Below are positions 42,278 through 52,148 of a stretch of 64,000 nucleotides of DNA, one piece after another. The DNA comes from RUG11237 sp045119215. GTDB taxonomy: Bacteria; Bacillota; Clostridia; Lachnospirales; Lachnospiraceae. Made by a program: the position numbers and the translations under genes. Where the stretch lies: contig JBGVDD010000266.1 in assembly GCA_045119215.1 (NCBI GenBank), forward strand, positions 1-64,000, written 5' to 3'. The notes beneath the pieces are model-generated. The model was not told the origin of the DNA. It did no database searches and worked only from the letters and a program-made list of their open reading frames with translations. Numbering within the stretch: the stretch's first letter is position 1; each line of letters opens with the position of its first letter.

Positions 42278-44569
42278 ATGCTGAAAATATTAAAATTTGC
42301 AAAGAAATCCTGGTTTTGGATTCTGGTGGTCATTGGGCTTTTGGTGGTTCAGGCAAACTGTGACCTGGCACTGCCCCAGTACACATCGGATATTGTGGAT
42401 GTGGGAATCCAGGGCATGGGAGTGGAAGAAACTGTGCCGGAGGCAATGACAAAGAGCACCTACGATATTCTGGCAAAGCTGAGCAAAAACAGCCAGGTGT
42501 TAGAAGAATACTACACTTTCATAACCCATGAGGATATTGAAAAAGAGGAGATAGATCGTTATGAAAAGAAGTATCCGGAATTTAGAAGTCAGGATATTTA
42601 TGTGCTGAAGGAAGAAAAAAAGGAAGATATACAAGAGTTGCAGGATGCCATTTATACAGGTTCCGCCATTTATGTTATGGCATTGTCTGAGTCGGGAGAG
42701 TACGATGTAGAGTCTGCCATTGATTTGGATGTGATGCAGGAAAAGCTGGCAGCTATGATGGGAAATGAAGAGATTAAGGATATGACACTTAGAGAATTGA
42801 TTCCCTATCTTCCGGATGAGGTGATTCAGGAAATTACCAATACTGCCCAGGAAAAACTATCGGAAATGGAAGGCCTGGTAGGAGACTCCATTTCCACCGG
42901 CTTTGTCACCCAGGTCTACAAAGAATTAGGTGTTGACATGGAAAAAAAGCAGATGGATTACCTGTTGAAAAAAGGAAGCCAGATGGTATTGCTTGCCCTT
43001 TTAGGTATGGCGGTAGCTATTGTGGTCACCATGATTGCTTCCAGAGTAGCAGCAGTTACCAGCAAGGATTTGAGAAATAAAACCTTCAAAAAGGTGGTGG
43101 GATTTTCCAATGCAGAGATGGACAGCTTCTCCACTGCTTCCCTGATTACCAGGTGTACCAACGATATCCAGCAGATTCAGATGGTACTTGTAATGCTGCT
43201 TAGGATGGTGGCCTATGCACCTATTCTTGGAGTAGGTGGACTGGTAAAGGTATTTCAAACCACACCAAGTATGTCCTGGATTATTGCAGTGGCAGTAATA
43301 GCCGTGCTAGGGGTTGTACTTGTGCTTATGGTAGTGGCAATGCCCAAGTTTACTATGATGCAGAAGCTGGTAGACCGACTGAATCTGGTATCCAGGGAAA
43401 TCCTTACAGGTATCCCGGTGGTCCGGGCATTCAGCCATGAAAAGCACGAGGAAGAACGCTTCGACAAGGCCAGCAGGGATTTGATGAAAACACAGTTGTT
43501 TACCAACCGTGCCATGGCGTTTATGATGCCTACCATGATGTTTATTATGAATGGAATTACGGTGTTGATTGTGTGGGTTGGTGCCCATGGAATTGATACA
43601 GGAGACTTGCAGGTTGGAGATATGATGGCGTTTATTACATATGCTATGCAGATTGTCATGTCCTTTTTGATGCTGACCATGGTTTCTATTATGCTGCCAA
43701 GAGCTGCAGTGGCTGCGGACCGTGTGGAAGAAATCTTAAAGAGTGAAACTTATATCTGTGATCCCAAGACAGAAAAAACACCAAAGAAGGAGCAGGGAGT
43801 TGTAAGCTTTGAACACGTGAATTTCAGATATCCGGGGGCAGAGGAAAATGTACTGACGGACATTGACTTTACTGCAAAGCCGGGAGAAACCACAGCTATC
43901 ATTGGAAGTACCGGATGTGGTAAATCTACAGTGGTAAATCTGATTCCAAGACTGTATGACGCCACAGAGGGTAGAATTACCATTGATGGTATCGACATTA
44001 AAGATATGTCACTGCATCGTCTCAGGGAGATGATTGGATTTGTTCCACAAAAAGGTGTGCTGTTTTCGGGAACCATTGCATCGAATCTAAGATTTGGGGC
44101 AAAAGAAGCCAACATAGAAGAAATTGAGGATGCGGCACAGACAGCCCAGGCAATGGAATTCATCAAAGAAAAACCGGATAAATTCAACTCCCATATTTCC
44201 CAGGGGGGAAGCAATGTATCCGGAGGGCAGAAACAGCGTCTATCCATTGCAAGAGCAGTGGCGAAAAATCCGAAAATTTACGTGTTCGATGACAGTTTTT
44301 CTGCTTTGGACTTTAAAACTGACGTGGCAGTGAGAAAAGCTTTGAAAGAAAAGACAAAGGACAGTGTAGTCTTCATTGTAGCCCAGAGAATCAGCACCAT
44401 TCTTCACGCAGAAAAGATTATTGTATTGGACGAAGGAAGAATTGTGGGAATGGGAACCCATGAAGAATTATTGAGAGATAATGAAGTGTATCGGCAGATT
44501 GCCATGAGTCAGCTCTCAGACAAGGAACTGGGAATAGACACGAAAGAGCAAAAAGGAGGTGAACAGTAA
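42278..44569 (+). CDS. ABC exporter half-transporter with large extracytoplasmic insert (degenerate NBD)
   Basis: The ATG at 42278 has AAGGAAAGGGAG upstream. The 763-residue protein fuses a six-helix exporter domain with an ATPase. Between the first and second helices lies an unusual ~190-residue acidic helical insert (about residues 40-225) that should face outside. The ATPase has Walker A GSTGCGKST and signature VSGGQKQRLS. Walker B ends VFDDSF, so the catalytic Glu is replaced by Asp, as in the non-hydrolysing site of heterodimeric exporters. Its stop overlaps the next gene's ATG by one base, and that gene encodes the partner. The substrate is unknown; lipids, peptides or drugs are possible. 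Confidence 0.9.
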   Translation: MLKILKFAKKSWFWILVVIGLLVVQANCDLALPQYTSDIVDVGIQGMGVEETVPEAMTKSTYDILAKLSKNSQVLEEYYTFITHEDIEKEEIDRYEKKYPEFRSQDIYVLKEEKKEDIQELQDAIYTGSAIYVMALSESGEYDVESAIDLDVMQEKLAAMMGNEEIKDMTLRELIPYLPDEVIQEITNTAQEKLSEMEGLVGDSISTGFVTQVYKELGVDMEKKQMDYLLKKGSQMVLLALLGMAVAIVVTMIASRVAAVTSKDLRNKTFKKVVGFSNAEMDSFSTASLITRCTNDIQQIQMVLVMLLRMVAYAPILGVGGLVKVFQTTPSMSWIIAVAVIAVLGVVLVLMVVAMPKFTMMQKLVDRLNLVSREILTGIPVVRAFSHEKHEEERFDKASRDLMKTQLFTNRAMAFMMPTMMFIMNGITVLIVWVGAHGIDTGDLQVGDMMAFITYAMQIVMSFLMLTMVSIMLPRAAVAADRVEEILKSETYICDPKTEKTPKKEQGVVSFEHVNFRYPGAEENVLTDIDFTAKPGETTAIIGSTGCGKSTVVNLIPRLYDATEGRITIDGIDIKDMSLHRLREMIGFVPQKGVLFSGTIASNLRFGAKEANIEEIEDAAQTAQAMEFIKEKPDKFNSHISQGGSNVSGGQKQRLSIARAVAKNPKIYVFDDSFSALDFKTDVAVRKALKEKTKDSVVFIVAQRISTILHAEKIIVLDEGRIVGMGTHEELLRDNEVYRQIAMSQLSDKELGIDTKEQKGGEQ

Positions 44570-46455
44570 TGGCAGATATGAAAAGTACGAAACCTATGAA
44601 GAGGCCTATGAAAGGACCTATGGGCGGACATGGTATGGCAGGAGGAGAGAAGGCTAAAAATTTTAAAGGTACTTTAAAGAAACTTGTAAAATATCTTAGC
44701 GCTTATCATGTGGCAATTGTGATTGTTATGCTGTTTACAGTGGGCTCTACGGTATTTAATGTGGTTGGACCTAAAATATTAGGTAAGGCTACTACAGAAA
44801 TATTTAATGGGTTAATCCGCAAAGTGAATGGAGGAGAAGGCATCGACTTTGAAAAAATCGGGATGATACTTGCTTTATTGGTGGGACTGTACGCTTTGTC
44901 AGCATTCTTTAGCTACATCCAGGGCTTTGTGATGTCTGGAATTTCCCAAAAGCTTGCCTTTCGTATGCGTAAGGAATTATCAGAGAAGTTGAATCGTCTT
45001 CCTATGAGCTATTACGACAAACGTACCTACGGTGAAGTGTTATCCAGAATCACCAATGATGTGGATACTCTGGGTATGAGTTTAAACCAGTCCATTACCC
45101 AGCTGATTTCTTCCGTAGCTACTTTGATTGGTGTTTTTGTGATGATGTTATCCATCAGCCCGTTAATGACATTAATTGCACTGCTAATCCTGCCTGTGAG
45201 TATGTTCCTCATTGCTTTTATTGTGAAAAACTCTCAGAAGTACTTTCAACAGCAGCAGGAGTATTTAGGACATGTGAATGGACAGATTGAAGAGACCTTC
45301 GGAGGACACAATGTAATCAAGCTGTTCAATAAAGAGGAGGATGTGATTTCAGAGTTTGAAAAGACCAATGAAGAACTGTATGATTCAGCGTGGAAATCAC
45401 AGTTTTTCTCAGGGGTAACCCAGCCGCTGATGCAGTTTGTGGGAAATTTAGGATATGTGGCAGTGGCTATTACCGGCGGTTATCTGAATATCAAAAAGGT
45501 AATTGAAGTGGGAGATATTCAGTCTTTTATCCAGTATGTAAGGCAGTTTACCCAGCCTATTGCACAGATTGCCCAGGTATCCAATATGCTGCAGTCTGCT
45601 ATGGCAGCGGCAGAGCGTGTGTTTGAATTTTTAGAGGAAGAGGAAGAAGAGCAGTTTGCAAAAGAACATGCTATGGTAGAAGAAAATGGACAGATGCGCA
45701 AGGTAAGACCAAATGAGCTTATGGGAAATGTAAGTTTTGAACATATCCATTTTGGTTATACTCCGGAAAAGATTATTATCAATGATTTCAGTGCAAAGGT
45801 AACAGCGGGACAAAAAATTGCCATCGTAGGCCCTACGGGAGCAGGAAAAACCACCATTGTAAAGCTGCTGATGCGTTTTTATGATTTAAATGAAGGTAAG
45901 ATTAAAATCGATGGATATGATATCAAGGATTTTGACAGAAGTGAGTTAAGGGAAGCTTTTGGAATGGTATTGCAGGAAACTTGGTTGTTTAAGGGAACTA
46001 TTATGGAGAATATCCGTTACGGAAAACTGGATGCCACAGACGAGGAAGTTATCGCTGCTGCCAAGGCGGCTCATGCCCATCATTTTATCAAAGCATTGCC
46101 GGGGGGATATCAGATGGAATTAAACGAGGATGCCACCAATATTTCCCAGGGACAAAAGCAGTTATTAACTATTGCCAGAGCTATTTTGGCAGACAACAGA
46201 TTATTAATATTGGATGAAGCTACCAGCTCAGTAGATACCAGAACCGAGGAGCGTATTCAGAAGGCTATGGATAATCTGATGAGAGGAAGAACCAGCTTTG
46301 TCATTGCACACAGATTATCTACAATCAAAGATGCAGACTTAATTTTGGTGCTAAAGGATGGAGATGTGATTGAACAGGGAAATCATGAGACTTTATTGAA
46401 GCAGAATGGCTTCTATGCGAATTTGTACAATTCCCAGTTTGAAACAGGTGCATAA
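44569..46455 (+). CDS. ABC exporter half-transporter, partner subunit
   Basis: This 628-residue protein is the second half of a heterodimeric exporter. A Gly/Met-rich basic N-terminus (KPMKRPMKGPMGGHGMAGG) precedes the membrane domain. Walker A GPTGAGKTT and Walker B LLILDEATSSVDTR are canonical, so this chain supplies the active catalytic Glu. Its signature motif is ISQGQKQLLT instead of LSGGQ. The mix places one active and one degenerate ATP site in the dimer, as in the TM287/288 and BmrCD class. GGAGGTG lies before the start, in TAATG overlap with the upstream gene. Confidence 0.92.
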   Translation: MADMKSTKPMKRPMKGPMGGHGMAGGEKAKNFKGTLKKLVKYLSAYHVAIVIVMLFTVGSTVFNVVGPKILGKATTEIFNGLIRKVNGGEGIDFEKIGMILALLVGLYALSAFFSYIQGFVMSGISQKLAFRMRKELSEKLNRLPMSYYDKRTYGEVLSRITNDVDTLGMSLNQSITQLISSVATLIGVFVMMLSISPLMTLIALLILPVSMFLIAFIVKNSQKYFQQQQEYLGHVNGQIEETFGGHNVIKLFNKEEDVISEFEKTNEELYDSAWKSQFFSGVTQPLMQFVGNLGYVAVAITGGYLNIKKVIEVGDIQSFIQYVRQFTQPIAQIAQVSNMLQSAMAAAERVFEFLEEEEEEQFAKEHAMVEENGQMRKVRPNELMGNVSFEHIHFGYTPEKIIINDFSAKVTAGQKIAIVGPTGAGKTTIVKLLMRFYDLNEGKIKIDGYDIKDFDRSELREAFGMVLQETWLFKGTIMENIRYGKLDATDEEVIAAAKAAHAHHFIKALPGGYQMELNEDATNISQGQKQLLTIARAILADNRLLILDEATSSVDTRTEERIQKAMDNLMRGRTSFVIAHRLSTIKDADLILVLKDGDVIEQGNHETLLKQNGFYANLYNSQFETGA

Positions 46456-46535
46456 AGAAAAGTAATTGTTATAAGATAAAAATAAGTATAAGAGTAACTG
46501 TTCAGTTATTCTGAACAGATACGTATAAGAAATGT

Positions 46536-46574
46536 AAAAGCTATCCCTGAATGTATCGGCGGGTAGCTTTTACT
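46536..46574 (+). terminator. Terminator after the ABC exporter operon
   Basis: AAAAGCTATCC pairs with GGGTAGCTTTT. A separate CTGTTCAG/CTGAACAG hairpin lies at 46498-46518. Confidence 0.8.
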
Positions 46575-46604
46575 ATTATTTTTATAGAAAAATGCAAAAT
46601 CATC

Positions 46605-46613
46605 TGTTATAAT
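46605..46613 (+). promoter_or_regulatory. Extended -10 promoter for the glycan cluster
   Basis: TG-T-TATAAT (TATAAT 46608-46613), ~33 nt before the ATG. No clear -35 element. Confidence 0.5.
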
Positions 46614-46645
46614 ACTGTAAGAAAAATTTGTAAAGGGAGAAGTTT

Positions 46646-47869
46646 ATGGAGAAACGTTCGTGTAGTGAAACTCAGATTTGTGAAGTACAACAGTGTACAG
46701 GATGTTTTGCCTGCAAGGCAATCTGTCCAAAACAGGCTATCATAGAAGTGGAAGATGAGTATGGAAAAACAATACCACAGATTGATGAAGAAAAATGTGT
46801 CGGATGTGGGTTATGTAGTAAAGTGTGCCCGGTCTGCAAGCCCAGGGAGGTGAGACATCCTAAGAAATGTTATGCAGCATGGACGAAATGGGATCAAGAC
46901 AGGGTAAACTGTGCATCCGGTGGGATTGCCACAGGTATAGGAAGATATTTTATTGAACAGGGTGGTGTGGTATTTGGTTCCAAATTTACAGGCGTGGATG
47001 AGCTAAAATGCGAGATATCTATGGCTGCTACCATGGAAGAACTTGAAGATTTTAAATCCTCGAAATATGTTCAGGTATCTACAGGAAATTCCTACCAAAA
47101 GGCAAAGGAACAATTGGAGTTAGGAATTCAGGTTTTATATGTGGGAACACCTTGTCAGATTGCCGGGCTATTGAATTTTTTGAGAAAAGATTATGAAAAT
47201 CTTACTACAATGGATTTGATTTGTCATGGAGTACCACCTATGAAATATTTACAAGAATATGCAAAGGCTGTGGCAGATTGTAAGGTGACCCGGGCAACCT
47301 TTCGAGGCAGGAACGATTTTATGATTTGTCTGTATCAGGATGGAGAAACACAAAAGAATGATGTATCCTGTTATCGGCAGTATTGTTATAAAGACTATTA
47401 TTATGAGGCATTTTTAAGGGGATTGATTTATCGGGATAATTGCTATCAGTGTCAGTATGCTAAGACTCAGAGGGTAGCAGATATTACTATTGGAGATTTC
47501 TGGGGGTTAGATAAAGATACCTTGAAACATTCCTATGACGGAAGAATCTCAGAAGTTTTGATTCATACCCCTCAAGGGGAGAAGATATTTTCGCAATGCG
47601 AGAAGTATTTTGTATATGAAGAAAGGAAACTAGAGGAAGCTGTGGCAGGCAATGAGCAGTTGAGAAGTCCATCTCCCATTCATCCGGATTGTGGAATATT
47701 CAAAGAAAAAGTAAGAGAACATGGATTTGTGAAGGCTGTAAAGGCAACCCGTGTGGGGGCAACGGTGCAGAAGAATGTGCTTGCAGACCGCAAGTGGATG
47801 AAAGCCATGAGAAAGATAAAACGGATTGTGAAAAGGATTTATACTTTAGGAAGAAAGGAAGTGAAATAA
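46646..47869 (+). CDS. Coenzyme F420 hydrogenase/dehydrogenase beta subunit-like protein (FrhB family, 2x[4Fe-4S])
   Basis: This 407-residue protein has two [4Fe-4S] ferredoxin motifs at the N-terminus (CTGCFACKAICPKQA and CVGCGLCSKVCPVC). The FrhB/FdhB N- and C-terminal domains follow (NCASGGIATGI, YVGTPCQIAGLL, DLICHGVPP, CYQCQYAKTQRVADITIGDFWG). In glycan loci such proteins are common and are often paired with polysaccharide pyruvyl transferases, as here; they may reduce or modify a sugar or its carrier. The organism shows no F420 pathway in this window. It is the first gene of a five-gene cluster reading to 52046. GGGAGAAG precedes the ATG. Confidence 0.88.
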   Translation: MEKRSCSETQICEVQQCTGCFACKAICPKQAIIEVEDEYGKTIPQIDEEKCVGCGLCSKVCPVCKPREVRHPKKCYAAWTKWDQDRVNCASGGIATGIGRYFIEQGGVVFGSKFTGVDELKCEISMAATMEELEDFKSSKYVQVSTGNSYQKAKEQLELGIQVLYVGTPCQIAGLLNFLRKDYENLTTMDLICHGVPPMKYLQEYAKAVADCKVTRATFRGRNDFMICLYQDGETQKNDVSCYRQYCYKDYYYEAFLRGLIYRDNCYQCQYAKTQRVADITIGDFWGLDKDTLKHSYDGRISEVLIHTPQGEKIFSQCEKYFVYEERKLEEAVAGNEQLRSPSPIHPDCGIFKEKVREHGFVKAVKATRVGATVQKNVLADRKWMKAMRKIKRIVKRIYTLGRKEVK

Positions 47870-47873
47870 GCTT

Positions 47874-48836
47874 GTGGATGAATTGATTTCAGTGATTGTG
47901 CCAATATATAATGTGGAAGAATATTTAGATAAGTGTGTGAAAACCATTTGTGAACAGACATACAAGAATTTAGAAATTATTTTGGTGGATGATGGCTCAC
48001 CGGATGGGTGCGGAGCTATGTGCGACCAATATGCAAAGCAGGATTGTCGAATTAAGGTAATACATAAAGAAAACGGAGGACTTTCGGATGCCAGAAATGC
48101 AGGAATAGACATTGCTACAGGGAAATACCTTGTATTTGTGGATTCGGATGATTATATCCATCAGGATATGATTGGTAAGTTGTATTATGCCTTGAAGGAG
48201 AATCAAGGGGATTTAGCTGTCTGTGGATACCAGGAAGTGACGGAGAAACAGCCGGGGGATGTGACAAGAAAAATGCAAGGTGAGATGGAAGTGATTGTGG
48301 GGGATGAAGCAAAAAAACGTCACGTGTTTGGACCGGATTTTGTGGCATTTACCGTGGCTTGGAACAAATTATATCTAAGAAGCATGTTTGCAGAGGAGAG
48401 ATACCCTAAGGGAAAAATACATGAGGATGAATTTTTGACTTATAAAATGGTAGACCAGGCAGAAAAAATTGTATATTTGAAAGAAAACTATTATTTTTAT
48501 GTTCAGAGAGAACAAAGTATTATGCAGATGGGATTTTCAGAGAAACGTTTGTACCGATTGGAAGCATACCAGGAAAAGCTGGAGTATTTTGCAAAACGTC
48601 AGAAGTGGGATTATTTTCAGGAACATTTGCTGGGAATGAGATGTTTGCTGCTTCAATATGTAGATGAAATCAAGGCAGACGGCGGCTTTAAGTTAAGCAT
48701 TCTCAAGCCATATCATAAAATTTTTTGTAATTTGTGGAGAAAATACAGAAAGTATTATGAAGAGGGCACAAAAAGAAAATTCAGCAATGGATTGTTTTGC
48801 GTTTCTCCAGGTTTGTACTACAAGTTTTTTTGGTAG
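47874..48836 (+). CDS. Family 2 glycosyltransferase
   Basis: The GTG at 47874 gives 320 residues beginning DELISVIVPIYNVEEYLDKC, the standard GT2 opening. The GT-A fold is shown by ILVDDGSPDGCGAMCD (nucleotide-sugar binding), NGGLSDARNAGIDIATG, and the DXD-like FVDSDDYI. It should add a sugar to a surface glycan at the inner membrane. It starts 4 nt after the FrhB-like gene, so the two are co-translated. The donor sugar cannot be told. No membrane helices are evident. Confidence 0.88.
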   Translation: MDELISVIVPIYNVEEYLDKCVKTICEQTYKNLEIILVDDGSPDGCGAMCDQYAKQDCRIKVIHKENGGLSDARNAGIDIATGKYLVFVDSDDYIHQDMIGKLYYALKENQGDLAVCGYQEVTEKQPGDVTRKMQGEMEVIVGDEAKKRHVFGPDFVAFTVAWNKLYLRSMFAEERYPKGKIHEDEFLTYKMVDQAEKIVYLKENYYFYVQREQSIMQMGFSEKRLYRLEAYQEKLEYFAKRQKWDYFQEHLLGMRCLLLQYVDEIKADGGFKLSILKPYHKIFCNLWRKYRKYYEEGTKRKFSNGLFCVSPGLYYKFFW

Positions 48837-48853
48837 CAGGTAAGGAGTAGAAT

Positions 48854-49852
48854 ATGGATGAAAAAATAGGGATTATTGTTCCGGTATATAATGCAGAAAA
48901 GTATATGGAACGATGTATCGAAAGTCTGGTGGAGCAGACATACAAAAATATCGAAATCTGGCTTGTGAATGACTGTAGTTTGGATGGTAGTGGAAAAATC
49001 TGTGAAAGATGGAGCAAAAAGGATAAGCGAATACGATATATTTTGTTGAAAGAGAATTCCGGTGCGGGGATGGCTAGAAACACAGCTTTGGATTTGATTG
49101 CAAAAGAGAATACAACATCCTACCTTGCGTTTGTGGACAGTGATGATTATGTGGATTCAGAGTATATCCAATACATGTATGAGTTATTAAAGGAACATGA
49201 TGGGCAGATAGCATGGACACAGGCTCATCACGTGCCGGATACAGCAGAAAGAATTGAATTTCCTAAGAAAAAAAATAATGTAGTAAAGGTAGAAGCCACA
49301 AGGGATTATCTTATGAATGAAAAAATGAGAATCGAATATGGACTACTTTGGGGAAAACTGTATCAGGCAAAACTTTGGAAAGATATACGAATCCCGGAAG
49401 ATTACTGCTGTAATGAGGATATTGCTACCACATTTAAGGTTTTTTATAATGCGAAGCAGGTGGTGGTATCGGATAAGAAATTGTATTATTATTGCTGCTC
49501 CGCAGACAGTTGTACCAGAAGGAAAAACACAGAAAAAAGAACCATGGATGTTTTAAGGGCATCCTTGGATAGAGCGGATTTTTTTAAAGAACATAAGGAA
49601 CCAGAGCTGGTAGAGATGGCATATATTGCTTATTTAAATGATATTCTGGCCGAAATGGTGAAATGTAAAAAAGATAAGGATCAAAGACTGTATCGGAAAC
49701 TAAAAGAAATCTATAAGAAAAATTATCAACGTGGTGCAAAAAGCCAGTTTGTCACTGCAAAACAGAGAAAAAAATATGTGCTGGGAAGATATTTTATCGG
49801 GATTATTATGTTGAATGACCTGTGTAAAAAAAGAAAAGAAAAAATGGAGTGA
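48854..49852 (+). CDS. Family 2 glycosyltransferase
   Basis: This 332-residue enzyme has the same fold as its neighbour: IGIIVPVYNAEKYMERCI, WLVNDCSLDGSGKICE, NSGAGMARNTALDLIA and FVDSDDYVDSEYI. Residues ~115-250 diverge from the first copy, suggesting another acceptor or donor. TAAGGAG lies eight bases before the ATG. It continues the cluster after a 17-nt gap. Confidence 0.88.
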   Translation: MDEKIGIIVPVYNAEKYMERCIESLVEQTYKNIEIWLVNDCSLDGSGKICERWSKKDKRIRYILLKENSGAGMARNTALDLIAKENTTSYLAFVDSDDYVDSEYIQYMYELLKEHDGQIAWTQAHHVPDTAERIEFPKKKNNVVKVEATRDYLMNEKMRIEYGLLWGKLYQAKLWKDIRIPEDYCCNEDIATTFKVFYNAKQVVVSDKKLYYYCCSADSCTRRKNTEKRTMDVLRASLDRADFFKEHKEPELVEMAYIAYLNDILAEMVKCKKDKDQRLYRKLKEIYKKNYQRGAKSQFVTAKQRKKYVLGRYFIGIIMLNDLCKKRKEKME

Positions 49853-49856
49853 TGAG

Positions 49857-50861
49857 ATGAAACAAAAGCAGTTATCAGTGATTATTCCTGCGTACAATTG
49901 TGAGAGGTATATCTCTGGATGTATATCTTCTATATATGATAACTTTCATGGGGACAGAAATACTTTGGAAATTATTGTGGTGGATGATGGAAGTGAAGAC
50001 GAAACACCAAAGATTTTGGATGAGTTTCAGAGAAAATACCCGGAAAGTATGAAAGTGATTCATCAGGATAATGGTGGTGTGTCCAGGGCTAGAAACGCAG
50101 GAATAGAATGTATGACGGGTGCTTATTTTACCTTCATGGATGCAGATGATATTTTTATGGAAAATGCTATAGATGAATTCTATGAAAGTATAGGGAAAAA
50201 TGCTGTGGATATGATTGTGTTTGACTATAAAAATATAAACAGTGCAGGAGATGTGGTATACTATCAGCAGGTGACAAAGGGGTTGGAGAATAGAGAGAGT
50301 CTTAGAAAGGCTTTTTTATTCCAGCATTATTTTAATTCCTGTTGGGGATGTGTATATCGGACAAAAGAAGAAAACAAGAAATTGCGTTTTCCGGAAGGGG
50401 TAAAGATTGGGGAAGATGTAGTCTATATGGCAAAGGTGATGGAAAATATAGAAACTTTTGCCTGTATTAAGAAACCCTTATATGGTTATAGAATTTTTGG
50501 CGATGGTGTAATGATGCAGACTAGAAATATGTTGGATGATGAAGTGATAGATTGTCTGGGGAACACTATGAAAACAAAAGAAACATATGCAATAGAACAT
50601 TTTAAAGAACAAAGCGTTTTAGCTGGGTATTACCAAGAATACTCCCAGGTCATATCCGCTAAAGTACATTTTTGTATGGATAGTAATTTAAAAAAAGAAG
50701 AAAAAAAATATCAGATTTGCAGATTTTTAAATAATGAACAGGTTGTTCATACATTGAAAGCTGCCATAAGAATGCCTGGAGTGGAATTAAAAAGAAAGGT
50801 GATTAATTTTATTTTTTTAAACAGGATTCTAAGATATTTTTATTTGTGTCAAATAAAATAA
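49857..50861 (+). CDS. Family 2 glycosyltransferase
   Basis: The ATG at 49857 is preferred because TGGAGTGATGAG precedes it and because LSVIIPAYNCERYISGCI then starts near the N-terminus; the longer frame from 49815 overlaps the previous gene. It has 334 residues. EIIVVDDGSEDETPKILDE, NGGVSRARNAGIECM and FMDADDIFMEN give the GT-A motifs with DAD in the DXD position. It is the third GT2 in the cluster. Confidence 0.87.
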   Translation: MKQKQLSVIIPAYNCERYISGCISSIYDNFHGDRNTLEIIVVDDGSEDETPKILDEFQRKYPESMKVIHQDNGGVSRARNAGIECMTGAYFTFMDADDIFMENAIDEFYESIGKNAVDMIVFDYKNINSAGDVVYYQQVTKGLENRESLRKAFLFQHYFNSCWGCVYRTKEENKKLRFPEGVKIGEDVVYMAKVMENIETFACIKKPLYGYRIFGDGVMMQTRNMLDDEVIDCLGNTMKTKETYAIEHFKEQSVLAGYYQEYSQVISAKVHFCMDSNLKKEEKKYQICRFLNNEQVVHTLKAAIRMPGVELKRKVINFIFLNRILRYFYLCQIK

Positions 50862-50906
50862 GTGTTTGGTGGAATGTAAGATAACAGAAAGGAAAAGGAT
50901 GAAACA

Positions 50907-52046
50907 ATGAAAGTTGGAATTATGTCAATGCAGCGAATTTACAATAATGGTTCGTTTTTGCAGTCCTATAGTATGAAAAAAAATTTAGAACAGATGGGAC
51001 ATGAGGTAGTATTTGTTGATTATGAAATTGGAAAGAATTTGTTGAAGGAAGAAGTTCAGAAAGAAAATAAACTTGTTAAAGTGAAAAACAAAGTTGTAAA
51101 TAAAGCACGCCGTATGTTAAAGTTTCGAAAGAATGAATCAGAAGCTTTGTTGAAAAAACAATGGGAAGATTATGCACAGAATGAAAATGATTTTAATAAT
51201 AATGTGCTTCCATTATTGGGGGTGGGAAAAAACTATGTATATCGTCCGGTACTGGATGTACTGGTAATTGGAAGCGATGAAGTATTTAATTGCCTGCAGC
51301 CAAATGATCAGGTAGGATATTCTCCCCAGCTTTTCGGAGCAGAAAACAGAGCAAAAAAAGTGATTAGTTATGCGGCAACCTTTGGAAACACCACAGGGGA
51401 AGGTCTGAGACAGTACGGAATAGAACAAGAAGTGGCAGGATACCTAAAGCAAATGGATGCAATTTCAGTTAGAGATGCAGCATCTGTAAAATTAACAAAA
51501 CATTTGACGGGGATTCAGCCATATTATCATGTAGATCCGGTATTTCTGTATGATTATTCTGAGGAAATGAAGGATTCTGTAGATTTGAAGGACTATATTG
51601 TGGTGTATTCTTATTGGGATCGAATCAGTGAGCCTGAGGCAGAGGCTGTGATTAAATTTGCCAAGAAGAAGCATAAGAAGATTATTACCCTGGCAGGTCC
51701 CCAGCGATATGTAGGAGAATTTGTAAAGGCAAGTCCTTTTGAAGTGCTCTCATATATGAAAAACGCAGATTATATTATTACAGATACCTTTCATGGCAGT
51801 GTTTTCTCTATAAAATTCAATAAGAAATTTGTCACTTTGATTCGTGAGGGTACAGGAAAGGAATATGGCAATTCCAATAAGCTTTTGGATTTGCTGGAAC
51901 GTTTTGGGCTTTCAGACAGAAAAATTTCAGATATGGGAGATATGGAGCAGATGTTAGAGCAAGAGATAGATTATGCTCCGGTGAATGAAAAAATTGCCCA
52001 GGAAAGAGAAAAGAGTCTGGAGTATCTGAAAAAATACGTAAATTAA
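50907..52046 (+). CDS. Polysaccharide pyruvyl transferase family protein
   Basis: This 379-residue enzyme should add a pyruvate ketal to a sugar of a cell-surface polysaccharide, giving it negative charge. YNNGSFLQSYSMKKNLEQMG, DVLVIGSDEVFN, SYAATFGNT, ISVRDAASVKLTK, HVDPVFLY and the strongly conserved TDTFHGSVFSIKFNKKFV are family marks. It ends the cluster begun by the FrhB-like gene. GAAAGGAAAAGGATG lies before the ATG. Direction and spacing fit one operon. Confidence 0.87.
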   Translation: MKVGIMSMQRIYNNGSFLQSYSMKKNLEQMGHEVVFVDYEIGKNLLKEEVQKENKLVKVKNKVVNKARRMLKFRKNESEALLKKQWEDYAQNENDFNNNVLPLLGVGKNYVYRPVLDVLVIGSDEVFNCLQPNDQVGYSPQLFGAENRAKKVISYAATFGNTTGEGLRQYGIEQEVAGYLKQMDAISVRDAASVKLTKHLTGIQPYYHVDPVFLYDYSEEMKDSVDLKDYIVVYSYWDRISEPEAEAVIKFAKKKHKKIITLAGPQRYVGEFVKASPFEVLSYMKNADYIITDTFHGSVFSIKFNKKFVTLIREGTGKEYGNSNKLLDLLERFGLSDRKISDMGDMEQMLEQEIDYAPVNEKIAQEREKSLEYLKKYVN

Positions 52047-52061
52047 AATAAGAAGTGTTTC

Positions 52062-52090
52062 TTGACGAGAGTGTGGTTATATGATTTAAT
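52062..52090 (+). promoter_or_regulatory. Promoter for the [FeFe] hydrogenase
   Basis: TTGACG (52062-52067), 17 nt, TTTAAT (52085-52090). Confidence 0.6.
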
Positions 52091-52148
52091 ATCGTTGTGA
52101 AATATTGAAACGTGTTAGGACTGAAATATCAGATTAGGAGGAGACAGC

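Noticed and set aside
46551..46745. 64-residue frame overlapping the start of the FrhB-like gene
   Set aside because: It is out of frame with a clear family protein and overlaps its promoter.
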